A stretch of 21,801 bases of DNA from CAYYTU01 sp964474655 (GCA_964474655.1 CAYYTU010000049.1:1-21801); one strand, 5' to 3'. Positions 1-7,531 are shown, counted from the stretch's first letter. The notes: generated by a model from the letters alone, not told the origin. Translations and numbers: made by a program.

Positions 1-41
1 TGGAGAAGTTGGGCGGGCGGGTGGGGGTGAAGAGTGAGCCA

Positions 42-74
42 GGGCAGGGGAGTCTCTTCTACTTCTCCCTGCCC
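42..74 (-). other. hairpin downstream of malQ
   Basis: Bases 42-52 pair with 65-74 around a 12-base loop, with one bulged G. The hairpin lies about 45 bases past the malQ stop on its strand. No clear T-run follows, so it may be a weak terminator or mRNA 3' stabiliser rather than an intrinsic terminator. The rest of bases 1-120 shows no gene I can support. Confidence 0.3.
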
Positions 75-120
75 ATGGCATGAGCGCGGATTGCCCGACC
101 GCTGGTAAGATCACGATGGG

Positions 121-1644
121 TTATAGGACGTCCGGGCGCTTTCGCCCATAGGTCCAGGTCAGCTCGTGCAGGCGCTGGGCGATGGCGTGGTTCAAGGCGC
201 CGGGCTGGAGCCTCCAGCGCCAGTTGGGCGGGCCGACAGTGCCGGGCATATTCATACGGGCTTCGTTCCCCAGGCTCAGTAGATCCTGCGCTGTGGTAAT
301 TGCGGTGTCGGCGGTGGAGGCCCACGCCAGCTGAATGAAGTCCCATGCAATATCGGAGCCATCGCTGGCCATATACTGGCGGGCGTAATCGCGTTCGTGT
401 GGGGCCGATGTGGTCTCGTACCAGCCGACGACGGTGTCATTATCGTGCGTTCCGGTGTATGCGACCCAATCGGAGCAAAAGTTGTGGGGCAGGAACGGGT
501 CATCTGGGTCGCCGCCAAAGGCGAATTGGAGCACCTTCATCCCCGGGTAGCCGAACGTCTCTTGCAGCTCGTCGATGGCGGCGCGTGATTCCTCGTCGAA
601 CTCGCCCAAATCCTCGGCGATGATGGCGACTTGGCCCAGATCGTCGGTGAGGGCGTAGAACAGATCGGCAGCGGGCGCGCATCGCCATTCGCCGTTCATG
701 GCCGTCTCCTCCTCCGCCGGAACCGCCCAGTAGTTGTAGAATCCACGGAAATGATCGACGCGCACCACATCGGCCTGGGTGAGGGCCATCCGAAAACGGT
801 CGATCCACCAGGCATACCCTCGCTCCTCCATCACGTCCCAGCGGTAGAGCGGATGTCCCCAGAGCTGGCCGGTTTCGCTGAAGTAATCGGGCGGCACGCC
901 GGAGACTACGATGGGTTGGAGGTGCTCGTCAAGGTGGAAGAGATCGGTGTTGGCCCAGACGTCGGCGCTGTCCAGTGCCACGAAGATGGGAATATCGCCG
1001 ATGATCTCAATCCCGCACTGGTTGGCATACCGTTTGAGGGCCAGCCATTGTGTGAAGAATTGCCATTGTTGATACTTTTCGTACTGGATCTCGTCGGCTA
1101 ACGCCACGCGCGCCCGGCCCAAAGCCTCTGGCTTTCGGGCTGCAAGGTCCGGATCCCATTCGTGCCAGGGACGGAGCTGGTTTTTCTTCTTCAATGCGAT
1201 GAACAGGGCGTAATCGTCCAGCCAGTTGGCTTGCTTTTCACAAAAAGAAGCGAAGTCTGCTTTCTGCTCCTCGTGAGCGCTCATCCGAAAGTTGGTAAAG
1301 GCCTGTTCCAGTAGATTCGATTTGTAGGACGTCACGGACCGGAAGTCCACCTTGTTTTGGGGAAAGCTCGGTCCATCTGCCAGATCGGCCTCGGAGAGAT
1401 GCCCCGTCGTCACCAGTTTGGCCGGGCTGATGAGCAGGGGGTTGCCGGCGAAGGCCGAAAGTCCTTGATAGGGCGAATCGCCATAGCCGGTGGGGCTCAG
1501 GGGAAGGACTTGCCAGTAAGATTGGCCTGCGCTGACCAGAAAATCCACCAAGTCATAAGCCTCGCGCCCCAGATCTCCGATGCCGAAGCGTCCAGGGAGC
1601 GACGTAGGATGCAATAGGATGCCACTGCCGCGAGGAAACGTCAT
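121..1644 (-). CDS. malQ: 4-alpha-glucanotransferase (amylomaltase, GH77)
   Basis: This cytoplasmic enzyme transfers alpha-1,4-glucan segments between maltodextrins in glycogen and maltodextrin metabolism. The 507-residue length is normal for the family. The N-terminus GILLHPTSLPG is typical. The GH77 catalytic triad is visible: nucleophile D297 in RVDHFRGF, acid/base E344 in IIAEDLG, and D401 in GTHDNDT. The ATG start has a GGAGG box at about 1653-1657, eight bases upstream. The gene is monocistronic here, since no other sugar-utilisation genes flank it. Its likely promoter is at 1840-1868, so the leader of nearly 190 nucleotides would contain the palindromic repeat at 1682-1828. Confidence 0.96.
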   Translation of the reverse strand: MTFPRGSGILLHPTSLPGRFGIGDLGREAYDLVDFLVSAGQSYWQVLPLSPTGYGDSPYQGLSAFAGNPLLISPAKLVTTGHLSEADLADGPSFPQNKVDFRSVTSYKSNLLEQAFTNFRMSAHEEQKADFASFCEKQANWLDDYALFIALKKKNQLRPWHEWDPDLAARKPEALGRARVALADEIQYEKYQQWQFFTQWLALKRYANQCGIEIIGDIPIFVALDSADVWANTDLFHLDEHLQPIVVSGVPPDYFSETGQLWGHPLYRWDVMEERGYAWWIDRFRMALTQADVVRVDHFRGFYNYWAVPAEEETAMNGEWRCAPAADLFYALTDDLGQVAIIAEDLGEFDEESRAAIDELQETFGYPGMKVLQFAFGGDPDDPFLPHNFCSDWVAYTGTHDNDTVVGWYETTSAPHERDYARQYMASDGSDIAWDFIQLAWASTADTAITTAQDLLSLGNEARMNMPGTVGPPNWRWRLQPGALNHAIAQRLHELTWTYGRKRPDVL

Positions 1645-1681
1645 TTGCGTAACCTCCGTGATGAAGTTCGATACGTTCTTG

Positions 1682-1828
1682 AATACTACAACGAGACTTC
1701 AACGAAGTTGATCTCTCGATAGTCATCCTGAGCCGTTCAGCTGAACTCACGCCGAAGCCTGTCGAAGGATGACGACTTGGCGAAAATCGTACCCTTCGAC
1801 AGGCTCGTCAAAGCCTCGTTGTAGTATT
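1682..1828. repeat. nested palindromic repeat element (REP/MITE-like)
   Basis: The ends are a perfect 14-bp inverted repeat (1682-1695 and 1815-1828). Inside are further perfect arms: 13 bp at 1756-1768 with 1793-1805, and 8 bp at 1722-1729 with 1766-1773. There is no reading frame and no clear target-site duplication. The CCTTCGACAGGCT and GTCATCCT arms look like dispersed intergenic palindromes seen in many bacterial genomes. It lies between malQ and its likely promoter, so it would be transcribed as a large hairpin in the malQ leader. Confidence 0.6.
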
Positions 1829-1839
1829 AGATCAGGCGC

Positions 1840-1868
1840 ATTATAGCAGGGATTCCCATTTATGCAGA
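1840..1868 (-). promoter_or_regulatory. putative malQ promoter
   Basis: On the minus strand a perfect TATAAT (1840-1845) is preceded by an extended-10 TGC (1846-1848). A weak -35 (TCTGCA, 1863-1868) lies 17 bases upstream. The predicted start near 1832 would give malQ a long leader containing the palindromic element. Confidence 0.45.
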
Positions 1869-2215
1869 TTGATGGGATTTCGAAGCAACTTCTGGCGGAA
1901 GCGTCCTCAACACCGCAAGAGGTGCTTGGGGAGTGTAAACGCGACTGTAGGCAATCTAATGCGTTTAGGACTACTTCGTTTGCCCCTGATGGGGGTTGGT
2001 GGTGGTTGTGAGTATGGCGTCATCGGCTTATACTTGACTTTTGCACTTTTCAAATTTTTGAGGAGCAGAGACTTCGGAAGTCTTAAAATGTGGTTTGCGA
2101 ACCTGATTTGGAAGCAAAGCGGGGTTATTTTGCATCCAAAATCCTCGATGGTAAACTTCCGGAGCCTGAAGTCGCTAAACTGCAGGAGTTAAGTTATAAT
2201 TGGAGCGTTTCTTGA
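1862..2215 (+). pseudogene. possible decayed gene of unknown function
   Basis: One frame from ATG 1862 reads protein-like over about 117 codons but is broken by TGA at 2009-2011 and TAA at 2084-2086. Reading through both stops stays in the same frame and ends at TGA 2213-2215. The last segment (EPDLEAKRGYFASKILDG, then a charged helix-like tail) looks like a genuine C-terminus. An AGGGA lies about nine bases before the ATG. The stretch is more AT-rich than its neighbours, suggesting decay or foreign origin. Another frame (1869-2192) is open but its composition is implausible for a protein. I do not recognise a family. Bases 2216-2287 hold only a small hairpin (2216-2230). Confidence 0.3.
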
Positions 2216-2287
2216 TCATCTTGGATGATGAGAATGCGCTCATAATTTCCTGACCCTGACTACGGGATGCAGAGGAGGATTTTGATA

Positions 2288-2752
2288 GTGATCGAAGAGA
2301 CAATCGCAGAAGAGGTGGCGCGGATACTCGTCCAGCGCGAGATGACGCTGGGCACGGTGGAATGTGGCGTTGACGGCATCGTCAGCCACCGGCTTTTTGA
2401 AACCGATGCGGGCGTCGATACGCTGGGTAACAGCCTGATTGTGGATGATGTGGAGGAGGCCATCGGATTGATGGCGCTGCCGCGCCCGCAATTCAAAAAC
2501 AAGGGGGATTTCTCCGCCAAAGCGGCCCGCGCTGGGGCGCGGGAAGGACGCACGTTCCTGGGAGTCCATATCTGCCTGGCAGTGTGGGCTCAGGGGCCCA
2601 TCACGGATGAGGAGGCGCAGACGGTCCATCTCGCCGTTCACAACGGGCGTGATGTCCTTGATGATACCGTCCCGGTCGGCGGTGACACAGGCGCATACGG
2701 CGATTGGCTGGTCACTCGCGCTCTGGAGATGGTCCGAGAAGCGTTGGGATAG
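2288..2752 (+). CDS. CinA C-terminal-domain-like protein (divergent PncC family)
   Basis: The 154-residue protein has the length and layout of a stand-alone CinA C-terminal domain, the nicotinamide-nucleotide amidohydrolase fold. An N-terminal helix (IAEEVARILVQREMTL) precedes a strand-turn at the family's ESCTGG position. Later comes LGVHICLAVWAQGP, matching the family's 'GLAVTGIAGP' strand, then a final helix. The signature is degenerate: ESCTGG is replaced by ECGVDG (residues 25-30), so the catalytic serine is a cysteine and the glycine/threonine loop has changed. Amidase activity is therefore doubtful. GTG 2288 was chosen because AGGAGG lies at 2273-2278, nine bases upstream. An ATG at 2267 is in frame but would put this box inside the gene and has no box of its own. 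Confidence 0.68.
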   Translation: MIEETIAEEVARILVQREMTLGTVECGVDGIVSHRLFETDAGVDTLGNSLIVDDVEEAIGLMALPRPQFKNKGDFSAKAARAGAREGRTFLGVHICLAVWAQGPITDEEAQTVHLAVHNGRDVLDDTVPVGGDTGAYGDWLVTRALEMVREALG

Positions 2753-2776
2753 TGGATGAAAACCCCGCTATCCAGC

Positions 2777-2804
2777 TTGTCTCTTGTGCAATAAGATGTA
2801 TAAT
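2777..2804 (+). promoter_or_regulatory. cold-shock gene promoter
   Basis: TTGTCT (2777-2782) and a perfect TATAAT (2799-2804) are separated by 16 bases. Transcription would start near 2811, giving a leader of about 100 nucleotides. Confidence 0.7.
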
Positions 2805-2815
2805 AATCTTAGGAT

Positions 2816-2882
2816 GCGATAAGTTATGATAAGGGGGCTTCCATCGGGCAATAGCCGGGTGGGGGAGCTTCCCACTTATCGC
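2816..2882 (+). promoter_or_regulatory. structured 5' leader of the cold-shock gene
   Basis: A perfect 9-bp stem (2816-2824 with 2874-2882) closes a G-rich loop. That loop holds a second possible hairpin (CCATCGG pairing with CCGGGTGG across GCAATAG). The element lies between the promoter and the ribosome binding site. Long structured leaders acting as RNA thermosensors are known for enterobacterial cspA. This leader is not recognisably homologous, so a similar role is inferred from position only. Confidence 0.45.
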
Positions 2883-2909
2883 CTAGCAAATCATATTTAA
2901 GGAGTTGAG

Positions 2910-3137
2910 ATGGCAGAGAAGCAAACCGGCACGGTCAAATGGTTCAGCAATGAAAAAGGCTACGGATTTATCTCACCCGATGATGGGGAAGATGTGTTCG
3001 TACACCACACCGCGATCCAGGGCTCAGGGTTCAAGACGCTCCAGGAGGGGCAGAAGGTGGAATTCAGCACTGAGGAAAGCCCGAAGGGGCCTCGAGCGGT
3101 CGACGTCGTCACCTTGGGGGATAACTACGACTTCTAG
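2910..3137 (+). CDS. cold-shock domain protein (CspA family)
   Basis: This is a 75-residue single-stranded RNA/DNA-binding protein of the OB fold, expected to melt RNA secondary structure in the cytoplasm. It opens with GTVKWFSNEKGYGFI, which contains the RNP1 motif KGYGFI, followed by the RNP2 motif DVFVHHTAI. Length and motifs match the family closely. The ATG has AAGGAG at 2899-2904, five bases upstream. The gene stands alone with its own promoter, structured leader and intrinsic terminator. The symbol is left blank because csp paralogue names do not transfer reliably. Confidence 0.97.
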   Translation: MAEKQTGTVKWFSNEKGYGFISPDDGEDVFVHHTAIQGSGFKTLQEGQKVEFSTEESPKGPRAVDVVTLGDNYDF

Positions 3138-3170
3138 GCGTAGATAGTTGTAGAAGCTCTCAAAGCGACA

Positions 3171-3220
3171 AAAGGGCCGCGTATGCTCGCATTATAACGA
3201 GCGTACGCGGTCTTTCTATT
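3171..3220 (+). terminator. intrinsic terminator of the cold-shock gene
   Basis: Arms 3176-3189 and 3198-3211 form a 14-bp stem with two G-U pairs around an 8-base loop, extendable outward by four or five pairs. A T-rich tail follows (TCTTTCTATTT). The 180 bases after it hold no gene, only the promoter at 3325-3354. Confidence 0.88.
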
Positions 3221-3324
3221 TGAGGGTCAATGGATTTCGAGGGCGGGGACAGAAACCTGGTCGTCCAACTCCAGTTCTGGCTATCAGCCGCGTGCTGAGG
3301 CTCGACGCTTCTCTTGCCGATTTG

Positions 3325-3354
3325 CTGGACGCAGTGCTAAATTTGTGCTAGAAT
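3325..3354 (+). promoter_or_regulatory. promoter of the L,D-transpeptidase operon
   Basis: An extended -10 (TGC then TAGAAT, 3346-3354) lies 18 bases after CTGGAC (3325-3330), a weak -35. It is about 50 bases before the start codon. Confidence 0.5.
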
Positions 3355-3402
3355 CAATGGCGATTTGCGGGAGGGAATTGGCGTGAGCGATAGGATCTGT
3401 CT

Positions 3403-4605
3403 ATGCGGCGTAACTATTGGCTGATAATCATCCTGGGGCTCCTTTTGTTGGCGGCCCTGCATACGAGCTCGGCTCGGGCCTGGGATGGATCGTCGAAGCG
3501 CCTCGCTGCAGGGGATGGCAATGCCCGTTACGTCTGCGTGCCGGGCCTGATTCTGCGTGACCCTACGATCTGCCCCAGCCACGGCCCCGGCACGACGGCC
3601 TATCGTTTGGGAGCGATTGATCTGCCGGACCCGCTGCCCGAGCTGCCGGTGCTAGAGATGCCCCAGGAGGAAGATGAGGATCTCCTCCCGCATACTTATG
3701 CTCACGTTACAACCCTGCCGCTGGAGGTCTATCGCCATCCGATGGAGGCCGCAGAGGGCTTGCCGCCGGTGCGCACGATGGTATCCGGCGATTGGTGGCT
3801 CAGTGTCGAGGATCTGGTCGACTACGAAGGGCAAAAGTGGTATCGCATCAACGAAGAGGAGTACGTCCCCGCCGAGGCCCTGGCGCTCGCTTCTCCTCCC
3901 AAGTTTCAGGGCGTTTACCTCACCGAGCAACCGGAGCACCCGTTTGTCTGGATCAACCGTTGGGTGCAGCCCTCGGTGGTGCCGCAGGGGCCACTCAACG
4001 AATCCGTGTCGTTGGAGCGCTATCAGCGGGCAACTATCTTCGCCGAAGAGCATCGTGGCGATGAGATCTGGTATCTGCTCGGCGAAGATCAGTGGGTCGA
4101 GCAAAGTTACGTCGCGCGCGTGGACGTCGCCCCCCCGCCGGAGGAAGTCGGCCCGGCGGATAAATGGATCGAGATCGACCTTTTCGAGCAGACTATCGCG
4201 GCCTACGAAGGCCCGCGAATGGTCTACGCCACGCTCATCTCCAGCGGTCGAACCGCTACCGCGACGCCGCCTGGCCTCTACCGTGTCTATTACAAGGTGC
4301 GCGAGGGTAAAATGAGTAACCCCGATTCGGAGGATGGGAATCCAGATTGGTACTACATTGAGGACGTGCCCTGGACGCTTTACTTCCACGAGGGATACTC
4401 GATTCATGCTGCCTTCTGGCACGACGCTTTCGGCTTCCTGCGTAGCCACGGATGCGTCAACCTGTCGCCGCGCGATGCTGAATGGATCTTCAACTGGTCC
4501 GACCCGATGATGCCCGAAGGGCAGAAGACGCTCTACATCGGGGAAGGCGCCCCCAGCACCTGGGTCTGGGCGCATTTTACCTCGCCGTTTGAACCCGCTC
4601 AATGA
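3403..4605 (+). CDS. exported L,D-transpeptidase (YkuD domain)
   Basis: The 400-residue exported protein probably cross-links or attaches proteins to peptidoglycan. A signal peptide (MRRNYWLIIILGLLLL, likely cleaved after ARA at residue 26) is followed by two SH3-like stretches at about 100-170 and 170-245. A C-terminal YkuD domain follows at about 250-385. The YkuD signature is intact: a histidine in HAAFWHDAFG, then SHGCVN with catalytic C351 and H349. SH3-like plus YkuD architecture is usual for wall-binding L,D-transpeptidases. AGGA lies about seven bases before ATG 3403. The stop codon overlaps the next gene's start (ATGA), so the two are translationally coupled. Confidence 0.9.
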   Translation: MRRNYWLIIILGLLLLAALHTSSARAWDGSSKRLAAGDGNARYVCVPGLILRDPTICPSHGPGTTAYRLGAIDLPDPLPELPVLEMPQEEDEDLLPHTYAHVTTLPLEVYRHPMEAAEGLPPVRTMVSGDWWLSVEDLVDYEGQKWYRINEEEYVPAEALALASPPKFQGVYLTEQPEHPFVWINRWVQPSVVPQGPLNESVSLERYQRATIFAEEHRGDEIWYLLGEDQWVEQSYVARVDVAPPPEEVGPADKWIEIDLFEQTIAAYEGPRMVYATLISSGRTATATPPGLYRVYYKVREGKMSNPDSEDGNPDWYYIEDVPWTLYFHEGYSIHAAFWHDAFGFLRSHGCVNLSPRDAEWIFNWSDPMMPEGQKTLYIGEGAPSTWVWAHFTSPFEPAQ

Positions 4606-6302
4606 GATTCACATCCTCCTCTCGCCGCGTGCTGTGGCTGACAGTGTTGGCGTGCCTGGGCTTGGGCGCGGCGTTCTTTGCCGCTTGCAGCGCGATTGAC
4701 GATCCCGCGCCGACGCCGACGCCGACCCGTACACCGCGCCCCACCGTTACCTCTACATCCACTCCAACGCCGATCCCAACCCCGACCCCGACGCCCGCCT
4801 GGCCGGTGGGCGTGGGATGTGAGGACTCGGCGCCGAATACCGCCTGTGCTTACTTGCAGCGGGCCGTCGATCAGGATCAGGAGCATTTCGTCTGGGAGGA
4901 CGATCAGGATCAGGCGGAGATTCGGCTTGGCGGTGACGACCGGGCCCAGGCGCGGCGCCTGGGCACCTGGGTCTATGCGCTCGTGGCCCCGTTCTTTACC
5001 TTTGAGGATCAGGTGGCGTTGGCGGACCTCCAGTCCGCGTGGATAGGCGAAGCGAGCGGGCCCTTCACCCAGCGCCCCTTGCTCGTCTCCTCCGACACAC
5101 GGGCGGCGCTTTCACGCTCATTGGGCGAACCGGCGGAAAACGTCCAGGCGGTCGAGCACTCCAACCTGCTGGCCGAGGCGATTGAGCGCGATGGCTGGGC
5201 CATTGTCCCTTTCGACCAGCTGGAACCGCGGTGGAAGGTGCTGCAGGTGGATGGCAGGTCGCCGCTGGAGAAGGACTTTGATCCAGACGGCTATCCGCTT
5301 AAGGCGTCGGCCTACCTGAGCGCCGGCGAGTGCACCGACGCTTTGGATCTGTTACCTGTGGATGTGACCAATCGCGATCCAGATAAACTGAGCGTGGTGA
5401 TGATGACGGGCGTCACGGCCCTCACCCGTGGCACGGCGATGCGAATGGCGCAAGAAGGTGTGACGTATCCGGCGTGGGATATTCGCGATTGGCTGCTCGA
5501 ACCCGATATTACCCACATCAGCAACGAGGTCTCCTTTGCCGAGGATTGCCCACCTCCGAGCGACTATTACACTATGGTCTTCTGTTCCGATGTGGACCAC
5601 ATTGAACTGTTTGAGGATCTTGATATCGATGTGATGGAACTGACGGGCAATCACCTGCTCGACTGGGGTGTGGAGGCGATGGATCTCTCGCTGAGGATGT
5701 ACGAGGAGCGCGGCCTGCCATACTTCGGCGGCGGGAGGAACGTGACAGAGGCCTGGGAGCCGGTGACCATCACCCACGGCGTACATCGCTTCGCCTTCGT
5801 GGGCTGCAACCCGGCCGGGCCGCCCTCCGTCTTTGCCACCGAGAGTCGGGCCGGGGCGGCCCCCTGTGCCTACGGTCGGCTGGGCGAGCGGTTGGTTCCT
5901 CTCGTGCGGCAGCTGCGCGATCAGGGGTACATCCCCATCGTCACGCTCCAATACCTGGAGTTTGATCAGTACGAACCGACGCTACAGCAACGGGCCGATT
6001 TCCGCGCCCTGGCCGAGGCCGGCGCTGCGATTGTCAGCGGCAGCCAGGCTCATCAGCCGCAAGGGTTTGATTTCCACGCCGGCGGATTCATTCACTACGG
6101 CCTGGGCAACCTCTTCTTCGACCAGATGCAGCGGCTGGAGTATCGGCAGGAGTTCCTGGATCGGCACGTCTTCTACGACGGGCGACACATCAGCACCGAA
6201 CTGCTGACGGCGATGCTGGAGGATTACGCCCGCCCGCGCCCGATGACAGCCGAGGAGCGGCGTCAGCTGTTGGAAGCGACGTTCGCCGTGAGCGGCTGGT
6301 AG
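4602..6302 (+). CDS. CapA-family (PGA_cap) lipoprotein
   Basis: A 566-residue putative lipoprotein. The signal peptide ends in FFAACS with lipidated C29, then a Thr/Pro repeat linker (about 36-66) spans from the membrane. An N-terminal region (about 70-250) is acidic and may be a substrate-binding-like domain. The C-terminal half is a CapA/PGA_cap domain of the metallophosphoesterase fold: VVMMTGVTALTRG, TGNHLLDWG (348-356), FVGCNPAG, then SGSQAHQPQG with H484 and YGLGNLFFDQ near the end. CapA proteins take part in poly-gamma-glutamate or capsule synthesis, but many homologues have unknown substrates. No capB or capC is nearby, so poly-glutamate synthesis is not supported. The ATG overlaps the upstream stop. 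Confidence 0.83.
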   Translation: MRFTSSSRRVLWLTVLACLGLGAAFFAACSAIDDPAPTPTPTRTPRPTVTSTSTPTPIPTPTPTPAWPVGVGCEDSAPNTACAYLQRAVDQDQEHFVWEDDQDQAEIRLGGDDRAQARRLGTWVYALVAPFFTFEDQVALADLQSAWIGEASGPFTQRPLLVSSDTRAALSRSLGEPAENVQAVEHSNLLAEAIERDGWAIVPFDQLEPRWKVLQVDGRSPLEKDFDPDGYPLKASAYLSAGECTDALDLLPVDVTNRDPDKLSVVMMTGVTALTRGTAMRMAQEGVTYPAWDIRDWLLEPDITHISNEVSFAEDCPPPSDYYTMVFCSDVDHIELFEDLDIDVMELTGNHLLDWGVEAMDLSLRMYEERGLPYFGGGRNVTEAWEPVTITHGVHRFAFVGCNPAGPPSVFATESRAGAAPCAYGRLGERLVPLVRQLRDQGYIPIVTLQYLEFDQYEPTLQQRADFRALAEAGAAIVSGSQAHQPQGFDFHAGGFIHYGLGNLFFDQMQRLEYRQEFLDRHVFYDGRHISTELLTAMLEDYARPRPMTAEERRQLLEATFAVSGW

Positions 6303-6305
6303 CCT

Positions 6306-6680
6306 ATGACTCCTGATGATAAGATGACAGAGCAAGAAGCCCCTTCTCCGATGGAGTTCGGCTCGATGCCGCTGGATCCCATCTATGCCTGGGGAATTGT
6401 GCTGGAACCGGTCGAGGCGCTGATCAATCGCACATCCGATTTCATCGTCCAGCTGGCCCGGGAGGCTTACGAGCGCGACGTGATGTTCAGCGAGGAGGAG
6501 CTGGAGGAGCGCTTTCTGGCCTTCTTCGACCGCCAGGTGGAGGAGGGGACGCTGGAGCGGTTGCCGGACGCCCTGCCGGCCCACGGTCGCCGAATCCTGG
6601 GGCGCCACCGCTGGCTGCGCGCGCAGCAGATCCGCATCGAGCGGATGGTGGCGTATTGGCGTGAGCAGGACGACCGTTAG
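6306..6680 (+). CDS. conserved-looking small protein of unknown function
   Basis: I do not recognise this 124-residue protein. It is charged and mostly helical, with no signal peptide or membrane segment. It contains an acidic helix (EEELEERFLAFFDRQVEEG) and an Arg-rich C-terminal helix (RILGRHRWLRAQQIRIERM). It begins four bases after the CapA-like gene ends, so it is the third gene of that operon and may act in the cytoplasm alongside it. Starts at 6324 or 6351 are also possible because no strong ribosome binding site distinguishes them. Its stop overlaps the stop of the convergent glycosyltransferase gene by four bases. Confidence 0.7.
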   Translation: MTPDDKMTEQEAPSPMEFGSMPLDPIYAWGIVLEPVEALINRTSDFIVQLAREAYERDVMFSEEELEERFLAFFDRQVEEGTLERLPDALPAHGRRILGRHRWLRAQQIRIERMVAYWREQDDR

Positions 6681-7369
6681 GCGTCAGCCTCCTGCGTTGC
6701 GCGCCGCGCTTGCCAGGCGTGCCAGACCATCGCCAGGAAGCGCGCTGAGTCCTTCAGGGGATGGAAGTAGCTCTGCTTGCCGGTATCGTAGATGGTGCGG
6801 ATGTCCACCCAGTCGATACGCATCTCCTGGCAGATGGCCTGGATGATGACCTCCACCTCGAGCTCAAAGCCGGTGGTGGTCAGGTCCAGATTCTCCAACA
6901 GGTGCCGATCGTGTAGCCGAAATCCGCTCTGATTGTCGTAGATGCGCTGGTCGAGCGCCAGTGAGAGCAGCCAGGAGCCGAAGGGGTTGGTGTACCCGCG
7001 TGGGAACGGCATCTGGCTGAAGTCGCGCCGCCCGATGATCAGGTCCCACGCACCCGTCTCGTAAGCATCCAGGAACTTGGGGATGTCGGCCGGGTCGTGC
7101 TGACCGTCCGCATCAAGTGTGATGACGGCCTGATAGTCATGTGCCAGAGCCCAGTCGAAGCCCGTCATCAGCGCTACGCCCTTACCCTGGTTCTGTTGAT
7201 GGGCTATCACGGCGGCGCCAACGGCTTTGGCTTTGGATGCCGTGCTGTCGGTGGAACCGTCATCGACGACGAGCACCGGCAGGTGGGCCAGGGTGGCCTC
7301 TATCACCGGCCCGATGCGATCGGCCTCGTTCCAGGCCGGGATGAGAGCCAAGTAGGTCGTTTTACTCAT
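6677..7369 (-). CDS. family 2 glycosyltransferase (polyprenol-phosphate sugar transferase type)
   Basis: A 230-residue soluble GT-A enzyme that probably transfers a sugar from a nucleotide donor to a lipid-phosphate carrier. It starts with ALIPAWNEADRIG. DDGSTDST follows at residues 36-43 and DADGQHDP, carrying the metal-binding DxD, at 86-93. There is no membrane anchor, as in the short DPM1-like branch. ATG 7369 was chosen over an in-frame TTG at 7390, which lies inside the T-tract of the tRNA terminator. Only about 20 bases separate the start from that terminator, so expression may depend on read-through or on a promoter overlapping the hairpin. Partner membrane glycosyltransferases that could use the lipid-linked sugar occur further on (14130-15608). 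Confidence 0.9.
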   Translation of the reverse strand: MSKTTYLALIPAWNEADRIGPVIEATLAHLPVLVVDDGSTDSTASKAKAVGAAVIAHQQNQGKGVALMTGFDWALAHDYQAVITLDADGQHDPADIPKFLDAYETGAWDLIIGRRDFSQMPFPRGYTNPFGSWLLSLALDQRIYDNQSGFRLHDRHLLENLDLTTTGFELEVEVIIQAICQEMRIDWVDIRTIYDTGKQSYFHPLKDSARFLAMVWHAWQARRATQEADA

Positions 7370-7386
7370 CGGCAGCAGACAGATTG

Positions 7387-7418
7387 ACAAACAAAAAGAC
7401 CAAGAGACCCTCTCTTGG
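7387..7418 (-). terminator. intrinsic terminator after tRNA-Gly
   Basis: On the minus strand a perfect 8-bp stem (7400-7407 with 7411-7418) with a 3-base loop is followed by TCTTTTTGTTTGT. It ends the tRNA transcript and sits immediately before the glycosyltransferase gene. Confidence 0.85.
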
Positions 7419-7443
7419 CCTGAATAATCTTATGATTCAATAG

Positions 7444-7516
7444 AGCGGGCGACGGGATTCGAACCCGTAACCTTCTCCTTGGCAAGGAGACGTTCCACCA
7501 ATTGAACTACGCCCGC
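7444..7516 (-). tRNA. tRNA-Gly (GCC anticodon)
   Basis: The minus strand folds as a full cloverleaf: acceptor GCGGGCG/CGCCCGC, D arm GTTCAATTGGTGGAAC, anticodon stem TCTCC/GGAGA, loop TTGCCAA with anticodon GCC, and T arm ACGGGTTCGAATCCCGT. The discriminator base is T (complement of 7444). The CCA end is not encoded and must be added after transcription. Confidence 0.97.
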
Positions 7517-7531
7517 TTGCAGCCAAACATA

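Noticed and set aside
2009..2011. In-frame TGA as a selenocysteine codon
   Set aside because: No selenocysteine insertion hairpin was recognised, a second stop (TAA) follows in the same frame, and no selenoprotein family is apparent.
3652..4602. Long open frame (316 codons) antisense to the L,D-transpeptidase
   Set aside because: The sense frame has a signal peptide and an intact YkuD motif. The antisense product has no recognisable domain and is explained by high GC content.
4709..4797. Period-6 repeat in DNA as a satellite or mobile repeat
   Set aside because: It encodes a Thr-Pro linker behind the lipoprotein signal. The repeat is explained at the protein level.
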